This document shows positions 1 to 10,500 of a DNA stretch of 44,761 nucleotides, one piece after another. A program made the position numbers and the translations under genes. Position 1 is the first letter of the stretch. Every line of letters starts with the position of its first letter. This DNA comes from Lachnospiraceae bacterium (GTDB lineage Bacteria; Bacillota; Clostridia; Lachnospirales; Lachnospiraceae): assembly GCA_021442455.1 (NCBI GenBank), contig JABUSY010000008.1, positions 1 through 44,761 of the forward strand, written 5' to 3'. The notes under the pieces were generated by a model. The model made no database searches. It was not told where the DNA came from and saw only the letters and a program-made list of their open reading frames with translations.

Positions 1-28
1 TTTTCATGTTTCACGTGAAACATGAAAA
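1..28. promoter_or_regulatory. parS: parS centromere site (extended palindrome)
   Basis: The 16-base core at 7-22 reads TGTTTCACGTGAAACA, which is the canonical bacterial parS site bound by ParB. The symmetry extends six further bases on each side, so positions 1-28 form a perfect 28-base inverted repeat. It lies about 250 bases upstream of parA. By family knowledge, ParB loads here as a CTP-dependent clamp and ParA segregates the complex. The window begins exactly at the repeat, so the palindrome could extend further left. I found no second full parS site in the window. Confidence 0.95.
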
Positions 29-277
29 TGATCTTGTATTGAATTGGTTTTAAATTGTTTTCTATATTTACTAAATTGGATATATATTATAAGTGGATTA
101 GTGAAGTTTTGATAATATATATCAAATATAATATTTCTAGTAGCTATTCTAGTTAAGGAATAGTATAATAAGTGATAGTAAAACTATATATTCTGTAAAA
201 CTGCTGCATCTTTCTATTTTGATATGCAGCGTGATTGTATGATTTGTGTTCGTTTAAAATGAAAAAGGAGTAATATT

Positions 278-1057
278 TTGAGTAAAACAATTGCTATTGC
301 AAATCAAAAGGGTGGTGTAGGTAAATCTACCACTGCGATTAATTTATCGGCCTGCTTGGCTGAATGCGGAAAGAAAATATTAACCATTGATATAGATCCT
401 CAAGGAAATACTACAAGTGGATTGGGTATTAAAAAAAATGCACTTCAGTATACAGTATATGAGCTATTACTTGGAGAATGCTCTCTGAAACAATGTATTT
501 TACATTTGAATTTTAATAACCATGATCTTCTTCCGTCTAATATTAATTTAGCAGGTGCTGAAATTGAATTGATTGGTGTTAATAACAAAGAATATATATT
601 AAAAAAACAAATTGATATCATACGAGATGATTATAATTTTATTATTATTGATTGTCCTCCTTCTATGAATGTGTTAACGGTTAACGCTATGACGACTGCA
701 GATACAATTTTAGTTCCTCTTCAGTGTGAATACTATGCGCTGGAGGGACTTGCTCAGCTTATGCATATAATTAAATTGGTTCAGGAACGGCTGAATCCAA
801 ACTTGGAGATAGAGGGAATTGTCTTTACTATGAATGATGCTCGAACAAATTTATCTCTTCAGGTAGTGGAAAATGTTCAAGAAAATTTAAATCAGAAGAT
901 TTATAAGACAATTATTCCAAGAAATGTGAGGTTAGCTGAAGCGCCAAGTTATGGACTTCCTATTAATAAATATGATAGTAGATCAGCTGGAGCTGAAAGT
1001 TACCGTTTGTTGGCTTGTGAGGTGATAAGGAGGGAGGATGAAAATTATGCCGGTTAG
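278..1057 (+). CDS. parA: ParA/Soj chromosome-partitioning ATPase
   Basis: This is a 259-residue Walker-type ATPase that moves ParB-parS complexes during chromosome segregation. The deviant Walker A motif KGGVGKST lies at residues 11-18, the DPQGN switch near residues 40-44, and the Walker B-like IIIDCPP near 122-128. The length is normal for chromosomal Soj proteins, which lack the long N-terminal domain of plasmid ParA. The start codon is TTG, preceded by AAAAAGGAG at a good distance; no better ATG exists. It ends with TAG and overlaps the start of parB by a few bases, which indicates translational coupling. If TAG were read through, the protein would gain only about five residues before a TAA. 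Identification is secure. Confidence 0.97.
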   Translation: MSKTIAIANQKGGVGKSTTAINLSACLAECGKKILTIDIDPQGNTTSGLGIKKNALQYTVYELLLGECSLKQCILHLNFNNHDLLPSNINLAGAEIELIGVNNKEYILKKQIDIIRDDYNFIIIDCPPSMNVLTVNAMTTADTILVPLQCEYYALEGLAQLMHIIKLVQERLNPNLEIEGIVFTMNDARTNLSLQVVENVQENLNQKIYKTIIPRNVRLAEAPSYGLPINKYDSRSAGAESYRLLACEVIRREDENYAG

Positions 1058-1949
1058 AAAGAAAGGACTCAATAAAGAAAAAGGGTTAGAGACATTAATT
1101 CCTAAAAAAATGTTCGGTAGTATACCAAATCATACTTTGATGAATACAGAAGAAAAAAATTCTACTGATATTTTTCTGCAATTATCTGAGATTATACCGA
1201 ACAGTGAGCAGCCTAGAAAAAAAATTGATGAAGACACGCTCATGGAGCTTTCTGAATCTATTAAACAGTTCGGTATACTACAACCTTTACTGGTTCAAAA
1301 GAAAGGAAAATACTATGAAATTATTGCTGGTGAGCGCCGCTGGAGGGCAGCTAAGCTAGCTGGAATAAAAAGAATACCGGTCATCATTAAAAAATTTTCA
1401 CCTCAGGAAGTAGTTGAGATCTCTTTAATTGAAAATATACAGAGAGAAAATTTAAATGCGATTGAAGAAGCTCGCGCATTCAAACGTTTAATAGAGGAAT
1501 TTCATCTTAAGCAGGATGAAGTAGCGAAACGTGTATCTAAGAGCCGTTCGGCTGTGACGAATTCCATGCGTCTTCTGAAATTAGATGAGCGAGCACAAAA
1601 AATGCTGGTAGATGCAATGATTTCTATCGGACATGCCCGATCTATATTGAGTTTAGAAGATTCGGAAATGCAGTATATGGTTGCTAAAAAAATCTTTGAT
1701 GATAAGCTCAGTGTTCGTGAGACAGAAAAACTTGTAAAACGGATTCTTAAGTCTACACAGGTAATAAAACGGACTATGGATATTCAGGAAGAGGATATTT
1801 ACAAGACATCAGAGGAAAAATTAAAGAAAATCCTTAAAACAAATGTGTCAATTCAGAGATATAACAATCATAAGGGGAAAATAGAAATTAAATATTCTTC
1901 ACAGGATGAATTCAAACGCATTATTGAATTGTTAGAAAAATATAAATAA
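1047..1949 (+). CDS. parB: ParB/Spo0J chromosome-partitioning protein
   Basis: ParB binds parS, hydrolyses CTP and spreads on DNA to form the partition complex that ParA acts on. Visible landmarks are the N-terminal KGLETLIP segment, the conserved SEQPRK box, the arginine-rich GERRWRAAKLAG box of the CTPase domain, the LIENIQRENLN stretch, and the helix-turn-helix region around QDEVAKRVSKSRSAVTN. The C-terminal segment is basic and fits the dimerisation domain. I place the start at ATG 1047, because the AAGGAGGGAGG ribosome site at about 1027-1037 would abut the alternative ATG at 1038. The gene overlaps the end of parA and ends with TAA. It is about 300 residues long, normal for the family. 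Confidence 0.96.
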   Translation: MPVRKKGLNKEKGLETLIPKKMFGSIPNHTLMNTEEKNSTDIFLQLSEIIPNSEQPRKKIDEDTLMELSESIKQFGILQPLLVQKKGKYYEIIAGERRWRAAKLAGIKRIPVIIKKFSPQEVVEISLIENIQRENLNAIEEARAFKRLIEEFHLKQDEVAKRVSKSRSAVTNSMRLLKLDERAQKMLVDAMISIGHARSILSLEDSEMQYMVAKKIFDDKLSVRETEKLVKRILKSTQVIKRTMDIQEEDIYKTSEEKLKKILKTNVSIQRYNNHKGKIEIKYSSQDEFKRIIELLEKYK

Positions 1950-1962
1950 GTACGTTGTTAAA

Positions 1963-2310
1963 AATGAGTGGACTAATAGTTCTTTTGTTATTCTGGTTAT
2001 TTAGTATGTTTCGCTTGAGTTAGTTGAGTAGAAAAGGATAATAACTTTTTAAAAAGACACATGATTTTCGGAATATGGAATTTGTAAAGATTTCAAAGAA
2101 ATAGACAAACTGAGAAGTTGAAGTGATAATTATCAGTGCGATATTTATAATCTGAAAAACAGTATAAAATCAATGCGGCATAGTGAATATATGATGCTCA
2201 TTGATGATATAGGAGGTAAATTAAGCTTTATACTAGTTATGTTGGACAGTAACCACATTATTATGTTGAGTGATAAAAAAGTTAAAAACTGACAATCTTC
2301 ATGATATAGA
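1963..2310 (+). pseudogene. DUF4446 protein remnant
   Basis: In related clostridia a small membrane-anchored DUF4446 protein lies between parB and serS. Here an ATG at 1963 opens a short hydrophobic stretch (MSGLIVLLLFWLF), which then hits stops. Around 2195-2255 one frame still reads DDIGGKLSFILVMLDSN, which I recognise as the most conserved part of the family. Several stops and frame changes separate the two pieces, so no product can be made. Function in the family is unknown. The call rests on synteny plus this one motif. Confidence 0.7.
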
Positions 2311-2452
2311 CGAGAATATTATATTAATTTGCGATAATTATTTTGGAAATAAGAATCTGTACTTGAAAAACAGAAGATATTATTATATGATAAAAGTAAA
2401 GCCGGAATGATAGAATATGGAAAATGTCTGTATTCGGCAGCAGGAGGACATT

Positions 2453-3739
2453 ATGTTAGATATTAAATTTTTGAGAAAAAATCCGGATGTTGTAAAGCAG
2501 AATATCAGAAATAAATTCCAGAATGAGAAACTGGCCATGGTCGATGAAGTGATCGCATTGGATAAGAAAAGCCGAAAAATCAAGCAGGAGGTGGAAATTC
2601 TTCGTGCAGCTAAAAACAAAATTTCTAAGAAAATTGGAAAATTAATAGAGTGTGGGAAGAAAGAAGAAGTGGAGAAAATAAAGAAAAACATAACAGCTTC
2701 TGGTAACCGTATAGAAAATCTAACATTGCGTGAACGGAAAATTGAGGCAGAAATCAGACAACGAATGATATTTATTCCACAGATCATTGATTCATCTGTA
2801 CCGATTGGAAAAGATGACAGTGAAAATGTAGAGATTCAGAAATACGGCGATCCAATAGTGCCTGATTTTGAAATTCCTCATCATACTGACATCATGAAAT
2901 CTTTTAATGGAATCGATCTGGATAGTGCTCGCCGTGTAGCCGGAAACGGTTTTTATTATTTGATGGGTGATATTTCCAGGCTCCATTCGGCAGTAATTTC
3001 TTATGCTAGAGATTTCATAATTGACCGTGGTTTTATTTATTGTGTGCCGCCTTTTATGATCCGAAGTGATGTTGTGACAGGCGTAATGAGCTTCTCTGAA
3101 ATAAAATCTATGATGTATAAAATAGAAGGAGAGGATTTGTATCTGATAGGGACAAGCGAACATTCTATGATTGGAAAGTTTATTGACCAGATTATACGCG
3201 AAGATCAGCTTCCATTGAATTTTACCAGTTATTCTCCCTGCTTTCGTAAAGAAAAAGGTGCACATGGAATAGAGGAAAAGGGTGTATATAGAATGCATCA
3301 GTTTGAAAAGCAGGAAATGATTGTGATCTGTAGGCCGGAAGAAAGTATGCAGTGGTATGAAAGGGTGTTATATCATACTGTTGATTTGTTTCGCTCTTTG
3401 AATATATCGCTGCGTACGCTTGAATGTTGTTCCGGAGATCTTTCCGATCTAAAGGTAAAATCCTGTGATGTGGATGCATGGTCTCCCAGGCAAAAAAGGT
3501 ATTTTGAAGTGGGAAGTTGTTCTAACATGGGTGATGCCCAGGCAAGACGATTAAGAATTCGTGTTCAGGGAAAAAAAGGAAAGTATCTCGCACATACACT
3601 AAATAATACAGTACTTGCATCACCCCGTATGCTGATCGCATTCCTGGAAAATAATTTGTGCGCCGACGGGACAGTCATCATTCCAAAAGTTCTTCAACCC
3701 TACATAGGAGGAAAAGAAAAATTGATTCCTAAAAAATAA
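2453..3739 (+). CDS. serS: Seryl-tRNA synthetase (short clostridial type)
   Basis: It charges tRNA-Ser with serine using ATP. The N-terminal coiled-coil arm spans roughly residues 25-105 and is rich in Lys and Glu. Class II motifs are visible: motif 2 around CFRKEKGAHGIEEKGVYRMH, the GSCSNMGDAQARR segment, and motif 3 around NTVLASPRMLIAFLENN with its arginine. The wording is that of the SerRS form common in Lachnospiraceae. I take ATG 2453, preceded by AGGAGG at 2442-2447; an upstream in-frame ATG at 2417 has no such site and would add a non-homologous leader. The product is 428 residues and the reading frame is clean. Confidence 0.96.
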   Translation: MLDIKFLRKNPDVVKQNIRNKFQNEKLAMVDEVIALDKKSRKIKQEVEILRAAKNKISKKIGKLIECGKKEEVEKIKKNITASGNRIENLTLRERKIEAEIRQRMIFIPQIIDSSVPIGKDDSENVEIQKYGDPIVPDFEIPHHTDIMKSFNGIDLDSARRVAGNGFYYLMGDISRLHSAVISYARDFIIDRGFIYCVPPFMIRSDVVTGVMSFSEIKSMMYKIEGEDLYLIGTSEHSMIGKFIDQIIREDQLPLNFTSYSPCFRKEKGAHGIEEKGVYRMHQFEKQEMIVICRPEESMQWYERVLYHTVDLFRSLNISLRTLECCSGDLSDLKVKSCDVDAWSPRQKRYFEVGSCSNMGDAQARRLRIRVQGKKGKYLAHTLNNTVLASPRMLIAFLENNLCADGTVIIPKVLQPYIGGKEKLIPKK

Positions 3740-3777
3740 AAGACGACTGATAAAAATAAGAGAAAGGAGGGGGGAAT

Positions 3778-4653
3778 ATGCATAAATATTTAAAATCTAT
3801 TGGTTTTGCAAGCCTGAATCGAAAAAGCGAATTGAATAAGTTGTTGGCAGATGTACGAGATCACTATGATAGGAAGAAAATTATTGAGCATGAAGATCAT
3901 CATCTATTTGCTGAAATCTCAAAAGAATATGGAAATGCTTGTGGAATCACTGTCTGTGGAGAATATGATGGAGATGAGAATTTTCAGATGGAGTATTATT
4001 TCCCTTATTTTTTAGGTTCTTAGATTACGTCTTATGAGGAAATTATCGTGGAACGCCATGCGGGAAACGAATCCTATGCCGGTGCCTGTGATGACATGCG
4101 GATTGGCATTTCCCTAACTTTTTATCTTCTGAATGCTGGGGATTATATGAATAGAAGGCAGAACGGGATACTGAAAGAACTGCAAACTTCTTTAATACTA
4201 TCAGGGCTGGCTGTATCAGGTACTATCCTTCTTCCTGTATCAAAAAATGTGAAGCAGAAAGCAGTAGATAAAAAATTATCTCAACAAAGGAATTCATTGA
4301 TTGTGGCAGCCAAGAACGGAGATGAAGATGCAATGGAGAGCTTGACTATGAGAGACATAAATATGTATACAATGATATATAGGAGAATCCAGCATGAGGA
4401 TGTTTATACCATAGTAGATTCTTATTTTATGCCTTATGGAATTGAATGTGATCAGTATAGTCTTATGGGCGAAATCACCAATTGCAATATGAGTGTTAAT
4501 TCGAAAACTGGAGAAAAGTTGTATCAACTTGGACTTATAAGCAATGATATTCCATTGGATATTTGTATTAATGAAAGAAATTTGTTTGGCAGACCGGATG
4601 TTGGGAGGAGATTTAAAGGAGTAATTTGGCTTCAGGGCATGATAAATTTCTAA
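3778..4653 (+). CDS. DUF3881 family protein with one internal TAG
   Basis: The two open stretches 3778-4020 and 4024-4653 are in the same frame and together make one DUF3881 protein of about 291 residues, a family confined to Lachnospiraceae and relatives and of unknown function. Landmarks are MHKYLKSIGF at the start, FAEISKEYG and YYFPYF before the stop, and YAGACDDMRIGISLTFYL, DAMESLTM, IVDSYFMPYGIECDQYS and VGRRFKGVIWLQG after it. The single TAG (4021-4023, codon 82) falls between GS and IT, where the family reads through. No other stop or frame change occurs. The ribosome site GAAAGGAGGGGGG precedes ATG 3778. It is either a young pseudogene or a frame translated through TAG. Confidence 0.8.
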
Positions 4654-4723
4654 TAGATTTTCCATTAAAAACGATTTATAGTATGATAGCTATCGGACCT
4701 TTGAAATGCCCGATAACTAATAA

Positions 4724-4797
4724 GTTTCTGTAGCTCAGAAGGATAGAGCATCTGCCTCCTAAGCGGAAGGTCAGCGGTTCGAACCCGCTCAGAAACG
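4724..4797 (+). tRNA. tRNA-Arg (anticodon CCT)
   Basis: The acceptor arms GTTTCTG (4724-4730) and CAGAAAC (4790-4796) pair perfectly, followed by discriminator G at 4797; CCA is not encoded. The D-arm starts TAGCTCAGAAGGATAGAGCA, the anticodon loop is CTCCTAA closed by a five-pair stem, and the T-loop is GGTTCGAACCC. The anticodon CCT reads AGG arginine codons. It is intact although its surroundings are decayed. Confidence 0.95.
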
Positions 4798-4799
4798 TT

Positions 4800-4853
4800 A
4801 GAAAGAAGATATCAAAAATTCTGTGACAACATAATTTTTGATATCTTCTTTCT
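4800..4853 (+). terminator. Hairpin terminator after tRNA-Arg
   Basis: A perfect 21-base inverted repeat (4800-4820 with 4833-4853) with a 12-base loop follows the tRNA by two bases. The 3' arm contains short T tracts, and a partly T-rich segment follows. It is the natural transcript end for the tRNA and is so symmetrical that it could also work from the other side. Confidence 0.8.
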
Positions 4854-6329
4854 GTTATTTCATTGGAAAAATCAAGATGGATTTTTGTACTTCCCTTTTG
4901 TCTGTTTTAGAAGCTATTACTCATTGCCAAGCAGTGCTAGTAATTAATCGTAATTTTAATCTTTTTCTGATTTGGTGCTTTCTTCAGTGAGGTAGTCGGA
5001 CTATCCTGTTTTTAATCTATTCGTTCCATATGAAAGGAATGTAATCGAAATATATAAAGAACAGTTAATCAACTGAAAACGGATGAATATTTTTTTACAT
5101 CTTTACACGATTTGTATTATATTTCGAATGAAATCCAGATATTGTTCTACTATCCTATGGTCGAAGGTATCGTGAACATGGTTATAAAGCATCAAACTTG
5201 TATTAATCGTTATAATAAGCAAGTAGTCTCACGGTCTAACCTTATGTTTTTTATCAGGAAGCACTTTTTACATACTTGCAAGTATTTCTTATCGGAGTTA
5301 GTATGACGGACAGAAAGATGACTTCTCTAACTACTGATTAGAACAAAAATCAAAGTCGGATCGATCACTGCCATGATGCTGGGGAAAAACGTTCGTTCAT
5401 TTCTATATTTCTACTTTCTTTCAGCTGCATAATTTTGTATGGCTTTATTTGGAGTGTCACTTTTCTATGCTACAAAGATATGTATTTGAATTTTCAGATG
5501 AGGCTTTAACTATTGGTTATTAAAAACTTCTATAAACAAAAGCTGGATTTTGACCTGAACATTTTGAAATACCTGAGCAGCACAAACAAAGATTAAAAAT
5601 CTACGAAGAATTTAAAAGTGCCTGAGTTTTATTCCTATTATATATAAATTATGTAACTGAGAGAATTGATTAGAAAATAGAAATTGATTTCATAAATGAA
5701 GAACTGGTATTGGAAAATTAAATTGTTCTGATTATGGAAATGCCGAGTTATACGATTGATAAAATCAGTGAATATTACGATAATATATAAGGATTATGTA
5801 ATGTGTATAGTGAAGATATGATGAATCGAATGATTTTCAACGATAGTAAGGAGCAGTAAACCTTGGGAGATACTGCAAGTTGTTAATACAATAATGGACG
5901 ATTAGGAATTTTCTTATGTGTCAAATGATTATCTTTCATATATGAATACCGATTATACCAAACCTTTCGTGGGAAATAAACTAAAATTTTGTAGAATATT
6001 TACTCGTTGGATAAAATGGTGACAGTATACTGAGCACACAATACCTATGATTACAACAGAAGCTATCGTGTGATATATTTTGAAAAATACCAATGCTGAG
6101 TACAAGCCGTTGGATATCCTTTTTTCGTAAAAATAGAAATCTACAGGTGGCGTCGATTCAAAGATGAGAGTGACTTCTAAAACACTTGAAGAAGCATTTT
6201 AGAAAGTGAAAGTAAGTTAAAGTGTACTTATTGTATATTTCGTGGAAATATTGTATACTATACAAAGTAGCAGGTGTGTTTTCTATTACCCTGCTATATA
6301 GTTTTACTATCTGACGGGAACAATAAGGT
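4854..6329. pseudogene. Non-coding stretch with unrecognised gene remains
   Basis: No frame stays open beyond about 65 codons on either strand. Protein-like pieces appear, for example MPSYTIDKISEYYDNI near 5740-5790 and, after stops, STGGVDSKMRVTSKTLEEAF near 6143-6202. They sit on the plus strand, interrupted by all three stop types and by frame changes. I do not recognise the ancestral gene. No RNA gene or insertion sequence was seen. Confidence 0.5.
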
Positions 6330-7280
6330 ATGAATTATATTGTGTTTGATCTTGAATGGAATCAGTGTCCCTATGGTAAAAATCGTGAAGTTAAGACTCT
6401 TCCTTTTGAGATCATTGAAATCGGTGCGATAAAACTGAATAAAGATAGAAAATATGTGGACCGATTTCATAAAATTATTAAACCTATAGTCTATCCGAAG
6501 CTTCATTTCAGAACAAAGGAGATTGTCCATCTGGATCAAGATACGCTGAAGAAAGGGACTCTTTTTCCAGATGCGCTCAGAGAATTCTTGTCATGGGCAG
6601 GGACGGAGTCGCAGTTTTGTACCTGGGGAACAGTTGACTTAGTGGAGCTACAGCGAAATATGAAATATTATGGACTGCTTTCCTTGCTGAAGGGACCGCT
6701 TCATTATTATGATCTGCAGAAGCTGTTTGCTGTCAGTTATGAGGATATGAAAAAGAGGCGTTCTCTGGAGTATGGTATTGATTTTTTGAAGTTGGAGAAA
6801 GTACTGGACTTCCACAGGGCGCTTTCAGATGCTTGGTATACGGCTGAAATTTTTCGGAAAATTGATATGAATGTCGTGTTGTCCTATGATTCCATTGATG
6901 TTTATCAAAATCCGAAAACTAAGAAAGAAGAAATATATGCGGTGTATAACGGATATTCTAAATTTATATCCAGAGAATTTAACACCAAGGAAGAGGCTAT
7001 GGAGGACAATGAAGTTTTGAAGATCCATTGTTGCTTTTGTGATAGGAGCGCTAAGAAAAAGTTACGCTGGTTTTCTGTTAATTCAAAGAATTATTATTGT
7101 ATTGCTATCTGTCCGGTTCATGGATACATTAAGGGAAAAGCACGGATGAAGAGGACAGAGGAGGGAAGAGTTTACGTGGTTAAGACCATAAAGATGAGCA
7201 GTGAAATGGAAGCAAAAGAAATTCGTGAAAAGAAGATGAATTGTGGGAAAATATTGAAAAAACGTCATACAATACCTTGA
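6330..7280 (+). CDS. DEDDh 3'-5' exonuclease family protein
   Basis: The first two thirds form an RNase T / DNA polymerase III epsilon-like exonuclease domain. The Exo I motif is VFDLEWNQ with Asp7 and Glu9; the Exo III region reads DFHRALSDAWYTA, supplying the His and Asp of a DEDDh enzyme; the central Asp lies in the TWGTVDLVELQRN segment. Such enzymes trim 3' ends of DNA or RNA; the exact substrate is not predictable here. A cysteine-bearing tail (HCCFCDRSAKKKLRWF, ICPVHG) suggests a small metal-binding C-terminal module. The start at 6330 has only a weak AAGG site just upstream. The 316-residue frame is clean and ends with TGA. Confidence 0.85.
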   Translation: MNYIVFDLEWNQCPYGKNREVKTLPFEIIEIGAIKLNKDRKYVDRFHKIIKPIVYPKLHFRTKEIVHLDQDTLKKGTLFPDALREFLSWAGTESQFCTWGTVDLVELQRNMKYYGLLSLLKGPLHYYDLQKLFAVSYEDMKKRRSLEYGIDFLKLEKVLDFHRALSDAWYTAEIFRKIDMNVVLSYDSIDVYQNPKTKKEEIYAVYNGYSKFISREFNTKEEAMEDNEVLKIHCCFCDRSAKKKLRWFSVNSKNYYCIAICPVHGYIKGKARMKRTEEGRVYVVKTIKMSSEMEAKEIREKKMNCGKILKKRHTIP

Positions 7281-7339
7281 CAATGGACGATACAATCTTG
7301 AGTAACAACAATGAGTATAATATTCATGAAAAAGTAAAG

Positions 7340-7560
7340 CGAGCCAGTGAGAGTGAAGCAACAGAGATAGTCAAAGTAGCAGAAGATCACTTCTGAGTTA
7401 CTATCTGAAATCACTAAAGACAGCATTTCCCAAGCGTAGGTGTAGCCGTAAGTTCGGAGTTATAAGGACAGCATATAACAAGTATGTGACAGGTAGTCAG
7501 CGAATGAATATATGGCATTCGTCCTATTATGGGACGAGTGCCGTTCGTAATATAAGGAGG
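7340..7560 (+). promoter_or_regulatory. Probable decayed T-box leader of ileS
   Basis: The 285 bases before ileS hold no gene but have T-box features. At about 7492-7502 the sequence GGTAGTCAGCG resembles the T-box consensus GGTGGTACCGCG with one deletion and two changes. It is followed by a hairpin, 7514-7524 with 7532-7542, ending in CGTCC/GGACG, the usual form of the terminator stem in these leaders. The stem has 11 pairs with one G-T pair, but no T-run follows. A T-box senses uncharged tRNA-Ile. The changed bases include the TGG that would pair with the tRNA acceptor end, so sensing is probably lost. This is inference from partial similarity. Confidence 0.4.
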
Positions 7561-7565
7561 AAATT

Positions 7566-10500
7566 ATGTACCAAAAAGTAGACACGAATCTGAATTTTGT
7601 AAACAGGGAAAAGAAAACTGAAAAGTTCTGGAAAGAACATCAGATTTTTGAAAAGAATATGAATAAACGGATAGGAAGCCAGATATATACGTTCTATGAC
7701 GGTCCTCCGACTGCCAACGGAAAGCCACATATTGGTCATGTGCTGACCCGTGTCATCAAAGATATGATTCCGAGATATCGCACCATGAAGGGCTATGACG
7801 TGCCGAGAAAGGCTGGCTGGGATACTCATGGCCTTCCTGTGGAGCTAGAGGTGGAGAAGAAGCTTGGACTTAACGGAAAAGAGCAGATTGAGGAATATGG
7901 AATAGAGCAATTCATTAAGCAGTGCAAGGAGAGTGTCTGGAAATATAAAGGCATGTGGGAAAATTTTTCTAATATGGTTGGCTTCTGGGTCGATATGAAG
8001 CATCCTTATGTTACCTATGAGAATAGCTTTATTGAATCTGAATGGTGGGCGCTGAAGCAGATTTGGGAAAAGAGCTTGCTCTACAAAGATTTTAAAATTG
8101 TGCCTTACTGTTCTCGCTGCGGGACTCCTCTGTCTTCACAGGAGGTGGCTCAGGGTTATAAGACAGTGAAAGAATGCTCTGCGATCGTACGATTTAAGGT
8201 AGTCGGAGAAGACGCTTATTTTTTAGCATGGACTACGACTGCTTGGACGCTTCCTTCTAACCTAGCATTATGTGTAAATCCAGAAGAAATTTATTGTAAA
8301 GTAAAGGCGGCTGACGGATAGAGCTATTATATGGCCGAAGCGTTGCTGGAGCAAGTATTTGGTAAACTTTCTGGGAAAGTAGATCAAAAACCTTACGAGA
8401 TTCTGAAAAAATATAAGGGTACCGATTTGGAATACAAAGAATATGAACCACTTTATGCCTGTGTGGAAGGGGCTGTTGCGAAGCAGAAGAAAAAGGCTTT
8501 TTTTGTAATTTGTGATAACTATGTCACTATGACAGACGGTACCGGAATCGTTCATATAGCACCGGCATTTGGTGAAGATGATAGTCGGGTGGGGAAAAAT
8601 TATGGCTTGCCATTCGTTCAATTTGTAGACGAACAGGGGAATATGACAGAAGAGACACCTTATGGGGGTATTTTTGTAAAGAAGGCAAATTCCCTTGTGT
8701 TAGCCGATTTGGATAAGGAAGGTAAACTATTTGAAGCACCGGAATTTGAGCATGAGTATCCCCACTGTTGGAGATGTGACACGCCGTTGATTTACTATGC
8801 TCGTGAATCCTGGTTCATTAAAATGACAGCTGTAAAAGAGGATTTGATTCGAAATAATGACACGATTAACTGGATTCCGGAAAGTATTGGAAAAGGACGG
8901 TTTAGAGATTGGCTGGAGAATGTTCAGGATTGGGGGATTTCCAGAAATCGTTACTGGGGAACACCCCTGAATATCTGGATTTGTGCAGACTGTGGGCATA
9001 TGCATTCCGTTGGCAGCATTGAGGAACTGAAATCCATGTCCGTTAACTGTCCGGATGATATTGATTTACACCGTCCGTATATTGACGTAGTGACCATTAA
9101 ATGCTTGGAATGCGGAAAGGAGATGCATCGTGTGCCAGAAGTAATTGATTGTTGGTTTGACTCTGGTTCTATGCCTTTCGCGCAGCATCATTATCCTTTT
9201 GAAAATAAACAACTTTTTGAAAAACAATTTCCGGCTCAGTTTATTTCTGAAGCTGTAGATCAGACAAGGGGATGGTTCTACTCTCTGCTGGCGATATCTA
9301 CTTTGCTTTTTAATAAAGCACCTTATGAAAATGTAATTGTATTGGGTCATGTACAGGATGAAAACGGCCAGAAGATGAGTAAATCTAAGGGGAACGCGGT
9401 AGAATCTTTCGATGCGTTAGAGACCTATGGAGCCGATGCAGTTCGCTGGTATTTCTATGTGAACAGCGCGCCTTGGTTGCCAAACCGTTTTTATGGAAAA
9501 ACCGTAACAGAGTATTCTCGAAAGTTTTTGGGGAAGCTGTGGAATACTTATGCATTCTTTACATTGTATGCCAACATTGATCAGTTTGATCCGACGCATT
9601 ATCAATTGGATTATGAAAAGCTTTCTGTGATGGATAAATGGCTGCTTTCCCGTCTATATTCCACAATTCATGAGGCAGATAGCGATCTATCCAATTACAA
9701 AATTCTGGAGACTGCTAGAGCACTTGAAGCTTTTGTGGATGACATGAGTAACTGGTACGTGCGGCGAAGTAGGGATCGTTTTTGGGCTACAGGGATGGGA
9801 CAGGATAAAATAAATGCTTATATGACGTTGTACACTACTTTGGTGGAGTTTTGTAAGATGGCCGCATTGATGATTCCGTTTATGACAGAGGATATTTATC
9901 AGAATCTGGTGAAGACAGTGGATCCGTTTGCTCCTGAGAGTATTCATCTGTGCGATTATCCCAAGGTGGAGAAAAGATGGATCGATAAACAGTTGGAGGA
10001 AGATATGGGCCATTTGATGGAGATTGTCGTTATGGGCCGTGCCTGTAGGAATAAGGCTAACATAAAGAATCGCCAGCCTATCGCAAAAATGTATGTAAAG
10101 AGCAGCTTTCCTTTGTCCGAATTTTATAAGACGATTGTTGCAGAAGAATTGAATATCAAAGAGATAGAATGTACAGATAGAATCAGTGGATTTTTTATCT
10201 ACACTTTCAAACCACAGCTGAAGACTGTGGGACCGAAATTTGGGAAATTGATAAAGGAGATTCGGAATGTGTTGGGAAATGTTGACGGAAATGCAGTGAT
10301 GGATCAAATCTGTGCAAATGGTAAATTGAAGCTTGTAATCAACGAAGAGGAAATTATATTATTTGAAGAGGATTTATTGATTGAGTCTTCTCAGAAGAAA
10401 GGCTATTTCACCGAATCTGACCAGAAAATCACTGTGATTCTGGATACAAATTTGACTCCAGAGTTGATTGAAGAAGGCTTTGTCCGGGAGATCATCAGCA

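Noticed and set aside
2383..3479. Open frames on the minus strand over serS (134, 168 and 85 codons)
   Set aside because: They are shadows of the conserved serS frame and show no recognisable motif.
9687..10307. 206-codon open frame on the minus strand within ileS
   Set aside because: It has no recognisable domain and lies antisense to the strongly conserved ileS frame.
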